Shown in pieces: positions 7,598 to 15,016 of a stretch of 64,000 bases of DNA. The position numbers were made by a program, and so were the translations under genes. Numbering within the stretch: position 1 is the stretch's first letter; each line of letters opens with the position of its first letter. This stretch comes from Streptomyces sp. YIM 121038 (GTDB lineage: Bacteria > Actinomycetota > Actinomycetes > Streptomycetales > Streptomycetaceae): NCBI RefSeq assembly GCF_006088715.1, contig NZ_CP030771.1, positions 2,294,001 to 2,358,000 of the forward strand, written 5' to 3'. Under the pieces are notes generated by a model. It searched no databases. It had not been told where the DNA came from and saw only the letters and a program-made list of their open reading frames with translations.

Positions 7598-9295
7598 GTG
7601 ACCGGTCAGGCGCGCGTGATCGCGGGGCGTTACCGCCTCCTCTCCCCGCTCGGCGAGGGCGGCATGGGCACGGTGTGGCGGGCCCGGGACGACGTGCTCG
7701 GCCGTGAGGTCGCGGTCAAGGAGGTCCGCGCGCCCGCGGGCCTCCCGGCGAGCGAGGTGGAGCGGCTGTACGCGCGCCTGGAGCGCGAGGCCTGGGCCGC
7801 CGCCCGCATCGCCCACCGGAACGTGGTGACGGTGTACGACGTGACGCGCGAGGAGGGCCGCCCCTGGATCGTCATGGAGCTGGTGCGCGGCCTGGCCCTG
7901 TCGGACGTCCTGGAGGCCGAGGGGCCGATGACGCCGCAGCGGGCCGCGCGCGTGGGCGCGGAGGTCCTCGGCGCGCTGCGGGCCGCCCACGGCGCGGGCG
8001 TCCTGCACCGCGACGTGAAGCCGGGCAACGTCCTGCTCGGCAACGACGGCCGCGTCGTCCTCACGGACTTCGGGATCGCGATGGTGGAGGGCAGCTCGGC
8101 CCTGACGATGACGGGCGAGGTCGTCGGGTCGCCCGAATTCCTCGCGCCGGAGCGGGCGTTGGGGCAGCGGCCGGGGCCCGAGTCCGACCTGTGGTCCCTC
8201 GGGGTCCTGCTGTACGCGGCGGTGGAGGGCGTGTCGCCGTTCCGGCAGGAGACCCCGCTGAGCACGCTGCGCGCGGTCGTCGACGAGGAGCTGCCGCCGC
8301 CGCGCGACGCCGGACCCCTGGCGCCGGTCATCGAGGGCCTGCTCCGCAAGGACCCCGCCGAGCGCGCCACGGCCGCCGATGCCGAGCGCGATCTGCGCCT
8401 GATCGCCGAAGGCCGCCCGCCGAGCGGCGGACGGGACGTTCCGTACGCGCCGACGGCGGTCTCCCACCAGCCGCCGGCCCCCGTGCCGCCGCCGCCCGGC
8501 GGCCACGCGGCCGCGCCCACGGCCGCAGCGGGCACCCCGTACGGCACTACGACCTCGACGGCCACGCCCGAGAGACCCCGCTCGCGGCGCGCGGCCGCGG
8601 CCCTCGTCGCGGGCGCCGCCGCGCTGGTGCTCGCCATCGGCGGCATCACGTACGCCCTCGTCAACGACGGCGACGGGAACGACGGCGGCAAAGACGCCGG
8701 CAACAACTCCGACGCGGGCGGCGGCAGCGGCGGCAGCACCGGAGGAAAGGACGGCGGCGGGAGCGGCGGCGGGGGCTCCGACGGCGGCGGCAGCGGCAGC
8801 GGTTCGAGCGGGGGCGGCGGCACCAACGGCGGGGGCGGCAAGGGCGGTTCGACGGACGGCGGCTCCACCCACGGCGGGGGCACGGGCGGCTCCACCACCA
8901 AGCCCCCGCCCCAGTCCGCGCGCGTCTCCCTCACCGGCAGCGGCACGGCGTACACGGGGACCTGCCCGCCCACGCAGGCGGCCTCGTTCACGGCGACGTT
9001 CACCGTCGGGCGCGTCCCGGTGACGGTCGAGTACCGCTGGGTCACCGCCGAGGGCGAGTCCGGCGACCCGGGCTGGAAGTCGCTCTCCTTCCCGGCCGGG
9101 AGCGGGAAGGTCAAGCAGGTGAACCACACGGAGCAGCCGGGCACGACGAGCGGGACGTACCACAACGAACTCAGCGTCGAGGTCCGCTCCCCCGTGACGA
9201 CCGCGTCCAACGCCGTGGCGTACTCGGTGACGTGCGAGGAGGAGCCCACCACGGGCGGGGGCTCCTCCTCGTCCTACGAGGCCTTCGCGCCCTGA
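7598..9295 (+). CDS. Receptor-type Ser/Thr protein kinase
   Basis: A 565-residue Hanks-type kinase. Kinase domain residues about 10-275: glycine loop LGEGGMGTVW, catalytic lysine K41 in VAVKEV, catalytic loop HRDVKPGNVLL, DFG motif DFGIAMVEG and SPEFLAPE. A Pro/Ala-rich juxtamembrane region leads to one transmembrane helix (about 332-352), then some 80 residues that are almost only Gly, Ser, Asp and Lys, and an extracellular domain of about 110 residues with two widely spaced cysteines (TCPPT and VTCEEE). No PASTA repeats are present. GTG at 7598 follows a GGGGGG run; an upstream in-frame GTG at 7565 has no ribosome site. The external domain probably senses a surface ligand, which is unknown. 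Confidence 0.9.
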   Translation: MTGQARVIAGRYRLLSPLGEGGMGTVWRARDDVLGREVAVKEVRAPAGLPASEVERLYARLEREAWAAARIAHRNVVTVYDVTREEGRPWIVMELVRGLALSDVLEAEGPMTPQRAARVGAEVLGALRAAHGAGVLHRDVKPGNVLLGNDGRVVLTDFGIAMVEGSSALTMTGEVVGSPEFLAPERALGQRPGPESDLWSLGVLLYAAVEGVSPFRQETPLSTLRAVVDEELPPPRDAGPLAPVIEGLLRKDPAERATAADAERDLRLIAEGRPPSGGRDVPYAPTAVSHQPPAPVPPPPGGHAAAPTAAAGTPYGTTTSTATPERPRSRRAAAALVAGAAALVLAIGGITYALVNDGDGNDGGKDAGNNSDAGGGSGGSTGGKDGGGSGGGGSDGGGSGSGSSGGGGTNGGGGKGGSTDGGSTHGGGTGGSTTKPPPQSARVSLTGSGTAYTGTCPPTQAASFTATFTVGRVPVTVEYRWVTAEGESGDPGWKSLSFPAGSGKVKQVNHTEQPGTTSGTYHNELSVEVRSPVTTASNAVAYSVTCEEEPTTGGGSSSSYEAFAP

Positions 9296-9307
9296 GGGCG
9301 CACCGGC

Positions 9308-9326
9308 CGCGCCGCGCTCCGGCGCG
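9308..9326. terminator. Hairpin between convergent kinase and hydrolase genes
   Basis: CGCGCCG and CGGCGCG arms with a 5-base loop lie between two converging stop codons. An outer pair, CCTGAGG near 9292 and CCTCAGG near 9334, extends the fold. No T-run follows, as is usual for streptomycete terminators. Confidence 0.5.
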
Positions 9327-9335
9327 CGTCGGGCC

Positions 9336-10157
9336 TCAGGAGGCGTTCCTGCTGAAGACGGGCAGATAGCCGCCGGACTGTCCCGCGGCGGTCGGGTGGT
9401 ACGACTCGCCGATGTTGGTCCAGACGACGCTGTTCAGCCACGGGGCTCCGGAGCAGATCTCGTGGCCCGCGAACGTGGTGGTGACGTCGCCGAAGGCGAA
9501 GCCGTGGTCGGCGGCGCGCTTGGCGACGGCCGCGTTGAGGTAGTCGGCGCCGCCGTTGATGGCGGTCCGCTCGCGCTCGGACAGACCGGCGAGGCAGCTG
9601 CCGCCGAGCTTGTAGAAGCGGGGGTAGCCGAGGACGACGACCCGGGCGGACGGCGCCTTGCTCTTGATCGCCGCGTACACGCGGTCGAGCTTGCCGGGCA
9701 GCGTCGTGTCGACGTAGGCCTTGGCCTGGTTGACGCGCGCCACGCAGGTGTCCTCGGACTGCAGGACGCAGGTCGTCATCACGTCGCTGAAGCCCGCGTC
9801 GTTGCCGCCGACGCTGATCGAGACGAGGCCGGTGCCGGAGTTGAGCGGCCCCAGCTGGTTGGCGAGCACGTCGTCGGTGCGCGCGCCGGAGCAGGCCGTG
9901 AAGCTGAACCCGGAGGGCGAGTTGGCGGCGGCCCACAGCGCCGGGAAGGCCCGGGTGCTGCGTTTACAGCCGCCGCTGCCGCTGTCGTAGCTGCCGGCCC
10001 CGACGCCGGACGAGTAGGAGTCCCCGAGCGCCACATAGGCGGGGGCCGCGCTCCGCCGGTCGCCGGAGTCGGCGTGCGCGGCGCCCACGCCGGTGAGGGT
10101 GGCGGCCGCGGCGAGGAAGAGCGACGCCGCACAGGCCGTGAAACGGGACAATCTCAT
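9336..10157 (-). CDS. Secreted SGNH-family esterase/lipase
   Basis: A 273-residue secreted hydrolase of the Streptomyces SGNH esterase type. A signal peptide (about 1-29, ending AHA) precedes the block I motif LGDSYSSG with nucleophile S47. Block III is SVGGNDAGF, and the C-terminal SYHPTAAGQ supplies the catalytic histidine at about residue 254. Six cysteines are placed as in the disulphide-bonded Streptomyces enzymes (GCKRS, TACSGA, TTCVL, DTCVA, GSCLA, EICSGA). ATG at 10157 has a strong AAGGAGG site. It stands alone, divergent from the polysaccharide cluster. Substrates in this family include lipids, polyester and aryl esters; the actual one cannot be read from sequence. Confidence 0.9.
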   Translation of the reverse strand: MRLSRFTACAASLFLAAAATLTGVGAAHADSGDRRSAAPAYVALGDSYSSGVGAGSYDSGSGGCKRSTRAFPALWAAANSPSGFSFTACSGARTDDVLANQLGPLNSGTGLVSISVGGNDAGFSDVMTTCVLQSEDTCVARVNQAKAYVDTTLPGKLDRVYAAIKSKAPSARVVVLGYPRFYKLGGSCLAGLSERERTAINGGADYLNAAVAKRAADHGFAFGDVTTTFAGHEICSGAPWLNSVVWTNIGESYHPTAAGQSGGYLPVFSRNAS

Positions 10158-10391
10158 GGTGCCTCCTTGAGCAGGATTTCCGCCTGGACAGTGGTAGCAC
10201 CGCACCACCACCGTCGATAGTGTTCATGACAATCAATTCTTCAGTAATTCCCTTGCCCGCTCCACGAGTTCACCGATCATCCGACGGGGTGACGGCGAAC
10301 AACTGCGCGCTCCCTGCGCGTCTTGACGAGCCGCCGCCGACTGCGCCACATTGAAGCCCGGCATCCGGCGCGTCGGGGGGCAAAGTCGCCA

Positions 10392-10748
10392 ATGCAGACC
10401 ATCAGGTTCAAGTCGTCGCACAGGGATCTGAGCCCGTTGCTCACGGGCGCGGCCGTCACGGCCGGGTGCGTCGGGGCGCTGTTCGCGCTGCTCGACCTCT
10501 CCTCACCGGTGCGCGGGCCCCTGACTCTCTTCTTCCTCGTCGCCGCCCCCGCCGCCGCGCTCGCGCCCTGGCTGCGGGGGCTCGACCCCTGGGGCCGTGT
10601 CCTCGCCTCCGTCTCGGCGGCCGTCGTGGTCAACCTGCTGGTCGCCCAGGCCATGCTGGCCCTGCACGTGTGGTCGGTCCGCGGTGGCGTCGCGGCGGTG
10701 GCGGGGATCAGTTCGGTCATCTTCCTGTCGGCACTGGCGCGGCGCTAG
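10392..10748 (+). CDS. Small integral membrane protein
   Basis: A 118-residue hypothetical protein with about four hydrophobic helices (around 16-37, 44-60, 68-92 and 97-115) separated by short charged loops, and a basic N-terminus (MQTIRFKSSHRD). I do not recognise a named family. It ends 34 bases before the GNAT gene and reads in the same direction as the polysaccharide genes, so it may be the first gene of that cluster. No enzymatic motif is visible. A small membrane partner of the flippase/polymerase is possible, but nothing in the sequence proves it. Confidence 0.6.
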   Translation: MQTIRFKSSHRDLSPLLTGAAVTAGCVGALFALLDLSSPVRGPLTLFFLVAAPAAALAPWLRGLDPWGRVLASVSAAVVVNLLVAQAMLALHVWSVRGGVAAVAGISSVIFLSALARR

Positions 10749-10782
10749 CGCCCCCGCGCCCCGAGGAGACGGACTTGAAGAC

Positions 10783-11886
10783 GTGGAGATCACCGTCCAC
10801 CGTCCCGGCGAACTCACCGCGGCGGACCGGGTGGCCTGGACCGCCCTGCAGTCCAAAGCGCATCTGAACGGCTCACCGGGCCTCGCGAACCCCTTCCTCG
10901 CCCCCGAGTTCACGCTCGCCGTGGCCCGGGTGCGGCGCGACGTGCGGATCGCGGTCGCCCGGGAGGACGGCGAGCCCGCCGCGTTCTTCCCGTACCAGAG
11001 ATCCAGAACCGGAGTGGGCCGGGCCGTCGGCCTCGGCGTCTCCGACAGCCAGGGCGTCGTGCACCGGCCGGGCTTCACCTGGGACGCCCGCCGACTGCTG
11101 CGCGCCTGCCGCCTGGTGATGTACGAGTACGACCACCTCGTGGACGGCCAGCCGGCGTTCGAGGAGGGGGCCACCGGCTCCTACCCCTCGCCCGTCATGG
11201 ACCTCGACCAGGGCTACGAGGCCTACCTCGACCATCTGCGCGCGTACTCGCCGAAGTTCCTGCGCAGCACCCTCGCCAAGGGCCGCAAGCTCGACCGCGC
11301 CCACCGCGAGGTGCGGTACGTGCACGACGAGCGCGACCCCGAGGCGCTGCGCACGCTGATGGCCTGGAAGTCCGCGCAGTACCGCAGGACCGGCCGCAGC
11401 GACCGCTTCGCCCAGGCCTGGATCACCCAGCTGGTGCACCAGCTCTTCCACACCCGCTCGGAGACCTTCCAGGGGCTGCTCTCCGTGCTCTACGTCGACG
11501 GGGCGCCCGTCGCCGCGCACTTCGGCCCGCGCACCGAGCGCGTGCTCTCCTGCTGGTTCCCGGCCTACGACCCGGCGTTCGCGAAGTACTCGCCCGGCCT
11601 GCTGCTGCATCTGCACATGGCCGAGGCGGCCGCCGCCGACGGCATCGCCTACCTCGATCTCGGGCGTGGCCAGAAACAGTACAAGGACTCCCTCAAGACA
11701 CGGGAGCTCGCCGTGTCCGAGGGGTGGGTGGCGCTGCGCCACCCCATGGCTCTCGGACATCGTGCGCATCGCGCGCCGGTCCGGGCGCTGCGCAACACGG
11801 TCGTATCCCGACCGGAATTGTTCGAACCGGCAGACCGCCTGCTCAAGGGCCTGGGAAAGATCCGTTCCCGGCGCCGAAAAGAGTGA
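10783..11886 (+). CDS. GNAT acetyltransferase, CelD/BcsL-like (Acetyltransf_6)
   Basis: A 367-residue cytoplasmic protein of the CelD/BcsL or FemAB-like GNAT group found in exopolysaccharide and cellulose clusters. Recognisable parts are the N-terminal half ending near VMYEYDHL, the central signature YSPKFLRSTLAKGRKLDRA and the C-terminal GNAT core with LLSVLYVDGAPVAAHFG, LLLHLHMAEAAAADG and YLDLGRGQKQYKD. GTG at 10783 is chosen because the homologous region begins there; a GAGGAG site lies about 14 bases upstream. Such enzymes are thought to acylate sugar residues or lipid-linked intermediates. Its place just before two glycosyltransferases supports a role in modifying the polymer. Confidence 0.8.
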   Translation: MEITVHRPGELTAADRVAWTALQSKAHLNGSPGLANPFLAPEFTLAVARVRRDVRIAVAREDGEPAAFFPYQRSRTGVGRAVGLGVSDSQGVVHRPGFTWDARRLLRACRLVMYEYDHLVDGQPAFEEGATGSYPSPVMDLDQGYEAYLDHLRAYSPKFLRSTLAKGRKLDRAHREVRYVHDERDPEALRTLMAWKSAQYRRTGRSDRFAQAWITQLVHQLFHTRSETFQGLLSVLYVDGAPVAAHFGPRTERVLSCWFPAYDPAFAKYSPGLLLHLHMAEAAAADGIAYLDLGRGQKQYKDSLKTRELAVSEGWVALRHPMALGHRAHRAPVRALRNTVVSRPELFEPADRLLKGLGKIRSRRRKE

Positions 11887-12315
11887 GAAGCGCGCAAGAA
11901 GCGCCAGGGAACGTCAGAGAAGAACCAGTGAACAGGGCACATCCAAAGTGTCCTAAGACAACAGTCAATTTATCGAAAACGCGAGACCTCGTTCCAGGTC
12001 TTGCCATACGGTCGCAAGCATCAATACCGTCGTACATCCACCCGCAACGGTTCATCGGCAGTCGGTCTAGGGGAGGGCTCAAGACCGCGATGATCCCGGT
12101 GCGGGGCGCGGTAGGGGGGTGCCCGTGCCCGGTGACCACAAGTCGTCCGGGTCACGTGCCGCGCAGTCATGCCAGCTCACCCGGGCGTGTCCCGGAGCTC
12201 ACAGCACGGTGTGGGCTCCGCCATGGCCGGACGTGAGAACCCCCTCTTTCGAACCGGACCCACAACCGGACCGCCCGGGGGCGGGCGGTCCACCGGACGA
12301 GAGGGACCTAGACTC
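11887..12315. other. 429-base intergenic region before the glycosyltransferase operon
   Basis: No convincing gene. The first half is clearly less GC-rich than the surroundings and includes GTCCTAAGAC near 11949 and several A/T tracts, so it probably holds the promoter of the glycosyltransferase operon. I cannot place a -35/-10 pair with confidence. A 98-codon minus-strand frame overlapping the GNAT 3' end looks accidental. Confidence 0.5.
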
Positions 12316-13212
12316 ATGAGTTCTGTCGTGCGCCCGTTCAATTCGGGCCAAGATCCTTTAATCGACCCGTCACAGAACGGCTCCACCGCGAAGTCGGCAC
12401 GGCCGTCGCTGACCAAAGCTGGAATGGCCGCCATTCCGAGCCAGCAGCAATACCGGCCGGTCTCCTCACATCTGGCGATTGCGCCTCCGGTGAGCGTCGT
12501 GATTCCCGCGATGAACGAAGCGGAGAATCTTCCCTATGTGTTCAAGACCCTGCCCGAGTGGATCCATGAAGTCGTGCTCGTGGACGGCAATTCCACGGAC
12601 GACACGGTCAAGGTCGCGCGCGAGCTGTGGCCGGACGTGAAGGTCGTCAGGCAGCTCGGCAAGGGCAAGGGCGACGCGCTCATCACCGGCTTCGAGGCGT
12701 GCACCGGCGACATCATCGTGATGGTCGACGCGGACGGCTCCGCCGACGGCCACGAGATCGTCTCCTACGTCTCCGCGCTCGTCTCCGGCGCCGACTTCGC
12801 CAAGGGCTCCCGGTTCGCCAACGGCGGCGGCACGGACGACATGACGCTCATCCGCAAACTCGGCAACTTCGCCCTGTGCGCGGTCGTGAACGCCAAGTTC
12901 GGCGCCCGGTACACGGACCTGTGCTACGGCTACAACGCCTTCTGGCGGCACTGCCTCGACAAGATCGAGCTCGACTGCACCGGCTTCGAGGTCGAGACGC
13001 TGATGAACATCCGCGTCGTCAAGGCGGGGCTCAAGGTCCAGGAGATCCCGAGCCACGAGTACCTGCGCATCCACGGCGTGAGCAATCTCAGCGCGGTGCG
13101 CGACGGACTGCGGGTGCTCAGGGTGATCCTCACCGAGCGCTCCAACAGGCGCACCCAACGGCGGGTCACACGCACCGCCGCCGTCTCGGCGCGCCAGGGA
13201 GAGGTTTCTTGA
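12316..13212 (+). CDS. GT2 glycosyltransferase, dolichol-phosphate-mannose-synthase-like, with TTA codon
   Basis: A 298-residue family 2 glycosyltransferase. Residues 1-55 form an extra, low-complexity N-terminus. The GT-A fold begins at VSVVIPAMNEAENL and has VVLVDGNSTDDT and VVRQLGKGKGDAL; the metal/nucleotide-binding DAD is at 138-140 (VMVDADGSADG). This pattern fits polyprenyl-phosphate-sugar synthases, although no membrane helices are present. The gene contains one TTA leucine codon at 12358-12360 (residue 15); no other was found in a scan of the window. In Streptomyces TTA is read only by the bldA tRNA, so the operon may be tied to development. The stop overlaps the next gene's TTG start. 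Confidence 0.9.
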   Translation: MSSVVRPFNSGQDPLIDPSQNGSTAKSARPSLTKAGMAAIPSQQQYRPVSSHLAIAPPVSVVIPAMNEAENLPYVFKTLPEWIHEVVLVDGNSTDDTVKVARELWPDVKVVRQLGKGKGDALITGFEACTGDIIVMVDADGSADGHEIVSYVSALVSGADFAKGSRFANGGGTDDMTLIRKLGNFALCAVVNAKFGARYTDLCYGYNAFWRHCLDKIELDCTGFEVETLMNIRVVKAGLKVQEIPSHEYLRIHGVSNLSAVRDGLRVLRVILTERSNRRTQRRVTRTAAVSARQGEVS

Positions 13213-14216
13213 TCACTATCTCAGTGGTCATCTGCGTGTACACCGAGGACCGCTGGGAGGACATCCTCTCGGCGGTCGCCTCGGTCCGGGCCCAGTCCCG
13301 CGCGGCCCACGAGACCCTGCTCGTGGTCGACCACAACACATCACTGGGAGAACGCCTCTCCAAGGAGTACAAGGAAGCGCCGGACGTGCGGGTGCTCGCG
13401 AACGCGGGCCCCCGCGGCCTGTCCGCGGGCCGCAACACCGGCATCGCCGCGTCCGGCGGGGAGGTCATCGCCTTCCTCGACGACGACGCGGTCGCCGAGC
13501 GCGACTGGCTGCTGCGCTTCGCCGAGGCGTACGACGACTCGCGGGTGTTCGCCGTCGGCGGCGCCACCCGGCCGGTGTGGGCCTCACGGCGCCGCCCTGC
13601 CTGGTTCCCCGAGGAGTTCGACTGGGTCGTCGGATGCATGTACCGGGGCCACCCGACCGGCCGGGTGCGGGTGCGCAACGTGCTCGGCGGCAACGCCTCG
13701 TTCCGGCGCACCGCCTTCGAGCTCGCCGGGGGCTTCGCCAGCGGCATCGGCCGCGACGGCGACAAGCGCCCGCTGGGCGGCGAGGAGACGGAGCTGTGCA
13801 TCCGGCTCACCCGGGCCCGGCCCGACGCCGTGCTGCTCATCGACGACCGCGCGGTCATCCACCACCGGGTGCCCGCGGCCCGCGAGCGGTTCCGCTACTT
13901 CCGCTCCCGCGCCTACGCCGAGGGGCTCTCCAAGGCCCTGGTCGCCCGCAGCGTGGGCGCGGACAAGGGCCTGGAGTCCGAGCGCCGCTACACCACGCGG
14001 GTGCTGCCCGCCGGGGTCGGGCGCGGCCTGCGGGACGCGGTCCTCGGCCGCCCCGGCGGCGCGGGCCGCGCGGGCGCCATCGTGACAGGCGTGCTGGCGG
14101 CGGCCGGTGGGTACGTCGTCGGAAGCGTTCGCGCACGCAGGGCGGGGACGGAGTTCGCCGTCGTGGACGTGACGGAGGGCCCCGAGGAGAGACGCGTGGA
14201 GGGGGCGACCGGATGA
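13209..14216 (+). CDS. GT2 glycosyltransferase
   Basis: A 335-residue GT-A enzyme with a TTG start (13209) overlapping the preceding TGA, preceded by a GGGAGAGG site. The N-terminus ISVVICVYTEDRWEDI, the metal-binding FLDDDAVAERDW (D91-D93) and the acceptor-site GGEETELCIRL are typical of rhamnosyl- and mycofactocin-type GT2 proteins. A weakly hydrophobic stretch near the C-terminus (about 290-305) may touch the membrane. Third gene of the overlapping set GNAT-GT2-GT2-deacetylase-flippase, so it very likely adds a sugar to the same lipid-linked repeat unit. Donor and acceptor cannot be read from sequence. Confidence 0.9.
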   Translation: MITISVVICVYTEDRWEDILSAVASVRAQSRAAHETLLVVDHNTSLGERLSKEYKEAPDVRVLANAGPRGLSAGRNTGIAASGGEVIAFLDDDAVAERDWLLRFAEAYDDSRVFAVGGATRPVWASRRRPAWFPEEFDWVVGCMYRGHPTGRVRVRNVLGGNASFRRTAFELAGGFASGIGRDGDKRPLGGEETELCIRLTRARPDAVLLIDDRAVIHHRVPAARERFRYFRSRAYAEGLSKALVARSVGADKGLESERRYTTRVLPAGVGRGLRDAVLGRPGGAGRAGAIVTGVLAAAGGYVVGSVRARRAGTEFAVVDVTEGPEERRVEGATG

Positions 14217-15016
14217 CCCGAAGAGGGATCCCCATATTCATGTACCACTCGGTCTCGCAGCTGCCGAACGACGCGACACACGAGCTGTCCGTGTCGCCCG
14301 AGGCGTTCGCGGAGCAGATGGAAGTGCTCCGCGCGCTCGGCTGCACCCCGCTCACCACCGCGCAGCTGGCCCGGCTCTGGCGCCACCCGAGCCGGCCGCT
14401 GCCCACCCGGCCCGTCGTGATCACCTTCGACGACGGCTACGAGGGCGTGCACCGGCACGCCCTGCCGATCCTGACCAAGCAGGGGTTCGGCTCGACGCTG
14501 TTCATCGCGACGGGCTGGCTGCGCGGCACGTACAACACCGGCGGTGGCCTCGACACCATGCTCACCTGGGACCAGGTGCGCGACCTCGCCGACTCCGGCG
14601 TGGAGATCGGCGGCCACAGCCACACCCATCCGCAGCTCGACCAGCTCTCGGACGACGCCCTGTGGTTCGAGGTGGTCCGCTGCAAGGAGATCCTGGCCGG
14701 TGAACTCGGCGCCCCGCCCGTGTCGTTCGCCTACCCGTACGGCTACTCCAGCCGGCGGGTGCGGCGCGCGGTGCGCGGGGCCGGCTTCTGCCAGTCGCTC
14801 GCCGTGGGGAACACCCTGGCGCGCCGATGTCAGGGCCCGTACGCACTGCGCCGGGTGACGGTGCGGCGCAGTACGGGCCTGGAGGAGTTCGAGCGGCTCG
14901 CCGAGGGCCGTTCGGTCACCCGGACCTTCGCCAGGGACCGGGTCCTCACCAAGGGTTATGCGATAGTCCGCCGTTGCCAACAAGCCCGCCGGAAGGCAGC
15001 TCGCTCCCGTGTCTGA
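14213..15016 (+). CDS. Polysaccharide deacetylase (NodB/CE4 domain)
   Basis: A 267-residue carbohydrate esterase 4 protein starting with ATG in a four-base overlap with the GT2 gene. Motif 1 is ITFDDGYEG with D73 and D74; motif 2 is HSHTH with metal-binding H135 and H139; motif 3 is FAYPYGYSS. No signal peptide is seen (it starts MTRRGIPIFMYHSVS), so it may act on a cytoplasmic, lipid-linked sugar or leave by an unusual route. CE4 enzymes remove N-acetyl groups from GlcNAc-type residues. Together with the GNAT it suggests a polymer whose amino or hydroxyl groups are edited. Confidence 0.9.
   Translation: MTRRGIPIFMYHSVSQLPNDATHELSVSPEAFAEQMEVLRALGCTPLTTAQLARLWRHPSRPLPTRPVVITFDDGYEGVHRHALPILTKQGFGSTLFIATGWLRGTYNTGGGLDTMLTWDQVRDLADSGVEIGGHSHTHPQLDQLSDDALWFEVVRCKEILAGELGAPPVSFAYPYGYSSRRVRRAVRGAGFCQSLAVGNTLARRCQGPYALRRVTVRRSTGLEEFERLAEGRSVTRTFARDRVLTKGYAIVRRCQQARRKAARSRV

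Noticed and set aside
6002..9163. 1053-codon open frame on the minus strand opposite the NicO and kinase genes
   Set aside because: It mirrors two genes with clear domains; composition is the Arg/Ala/Gly pattern of an antisense frame in high-GC DNA, and no domain is seen.
11843..12139. 98-codon minus-strand gene in the intergenic region before the GT2 operon
   Set aside because: No ribosome site, overlaps the GNAT 3' end, and has no recognisable features.
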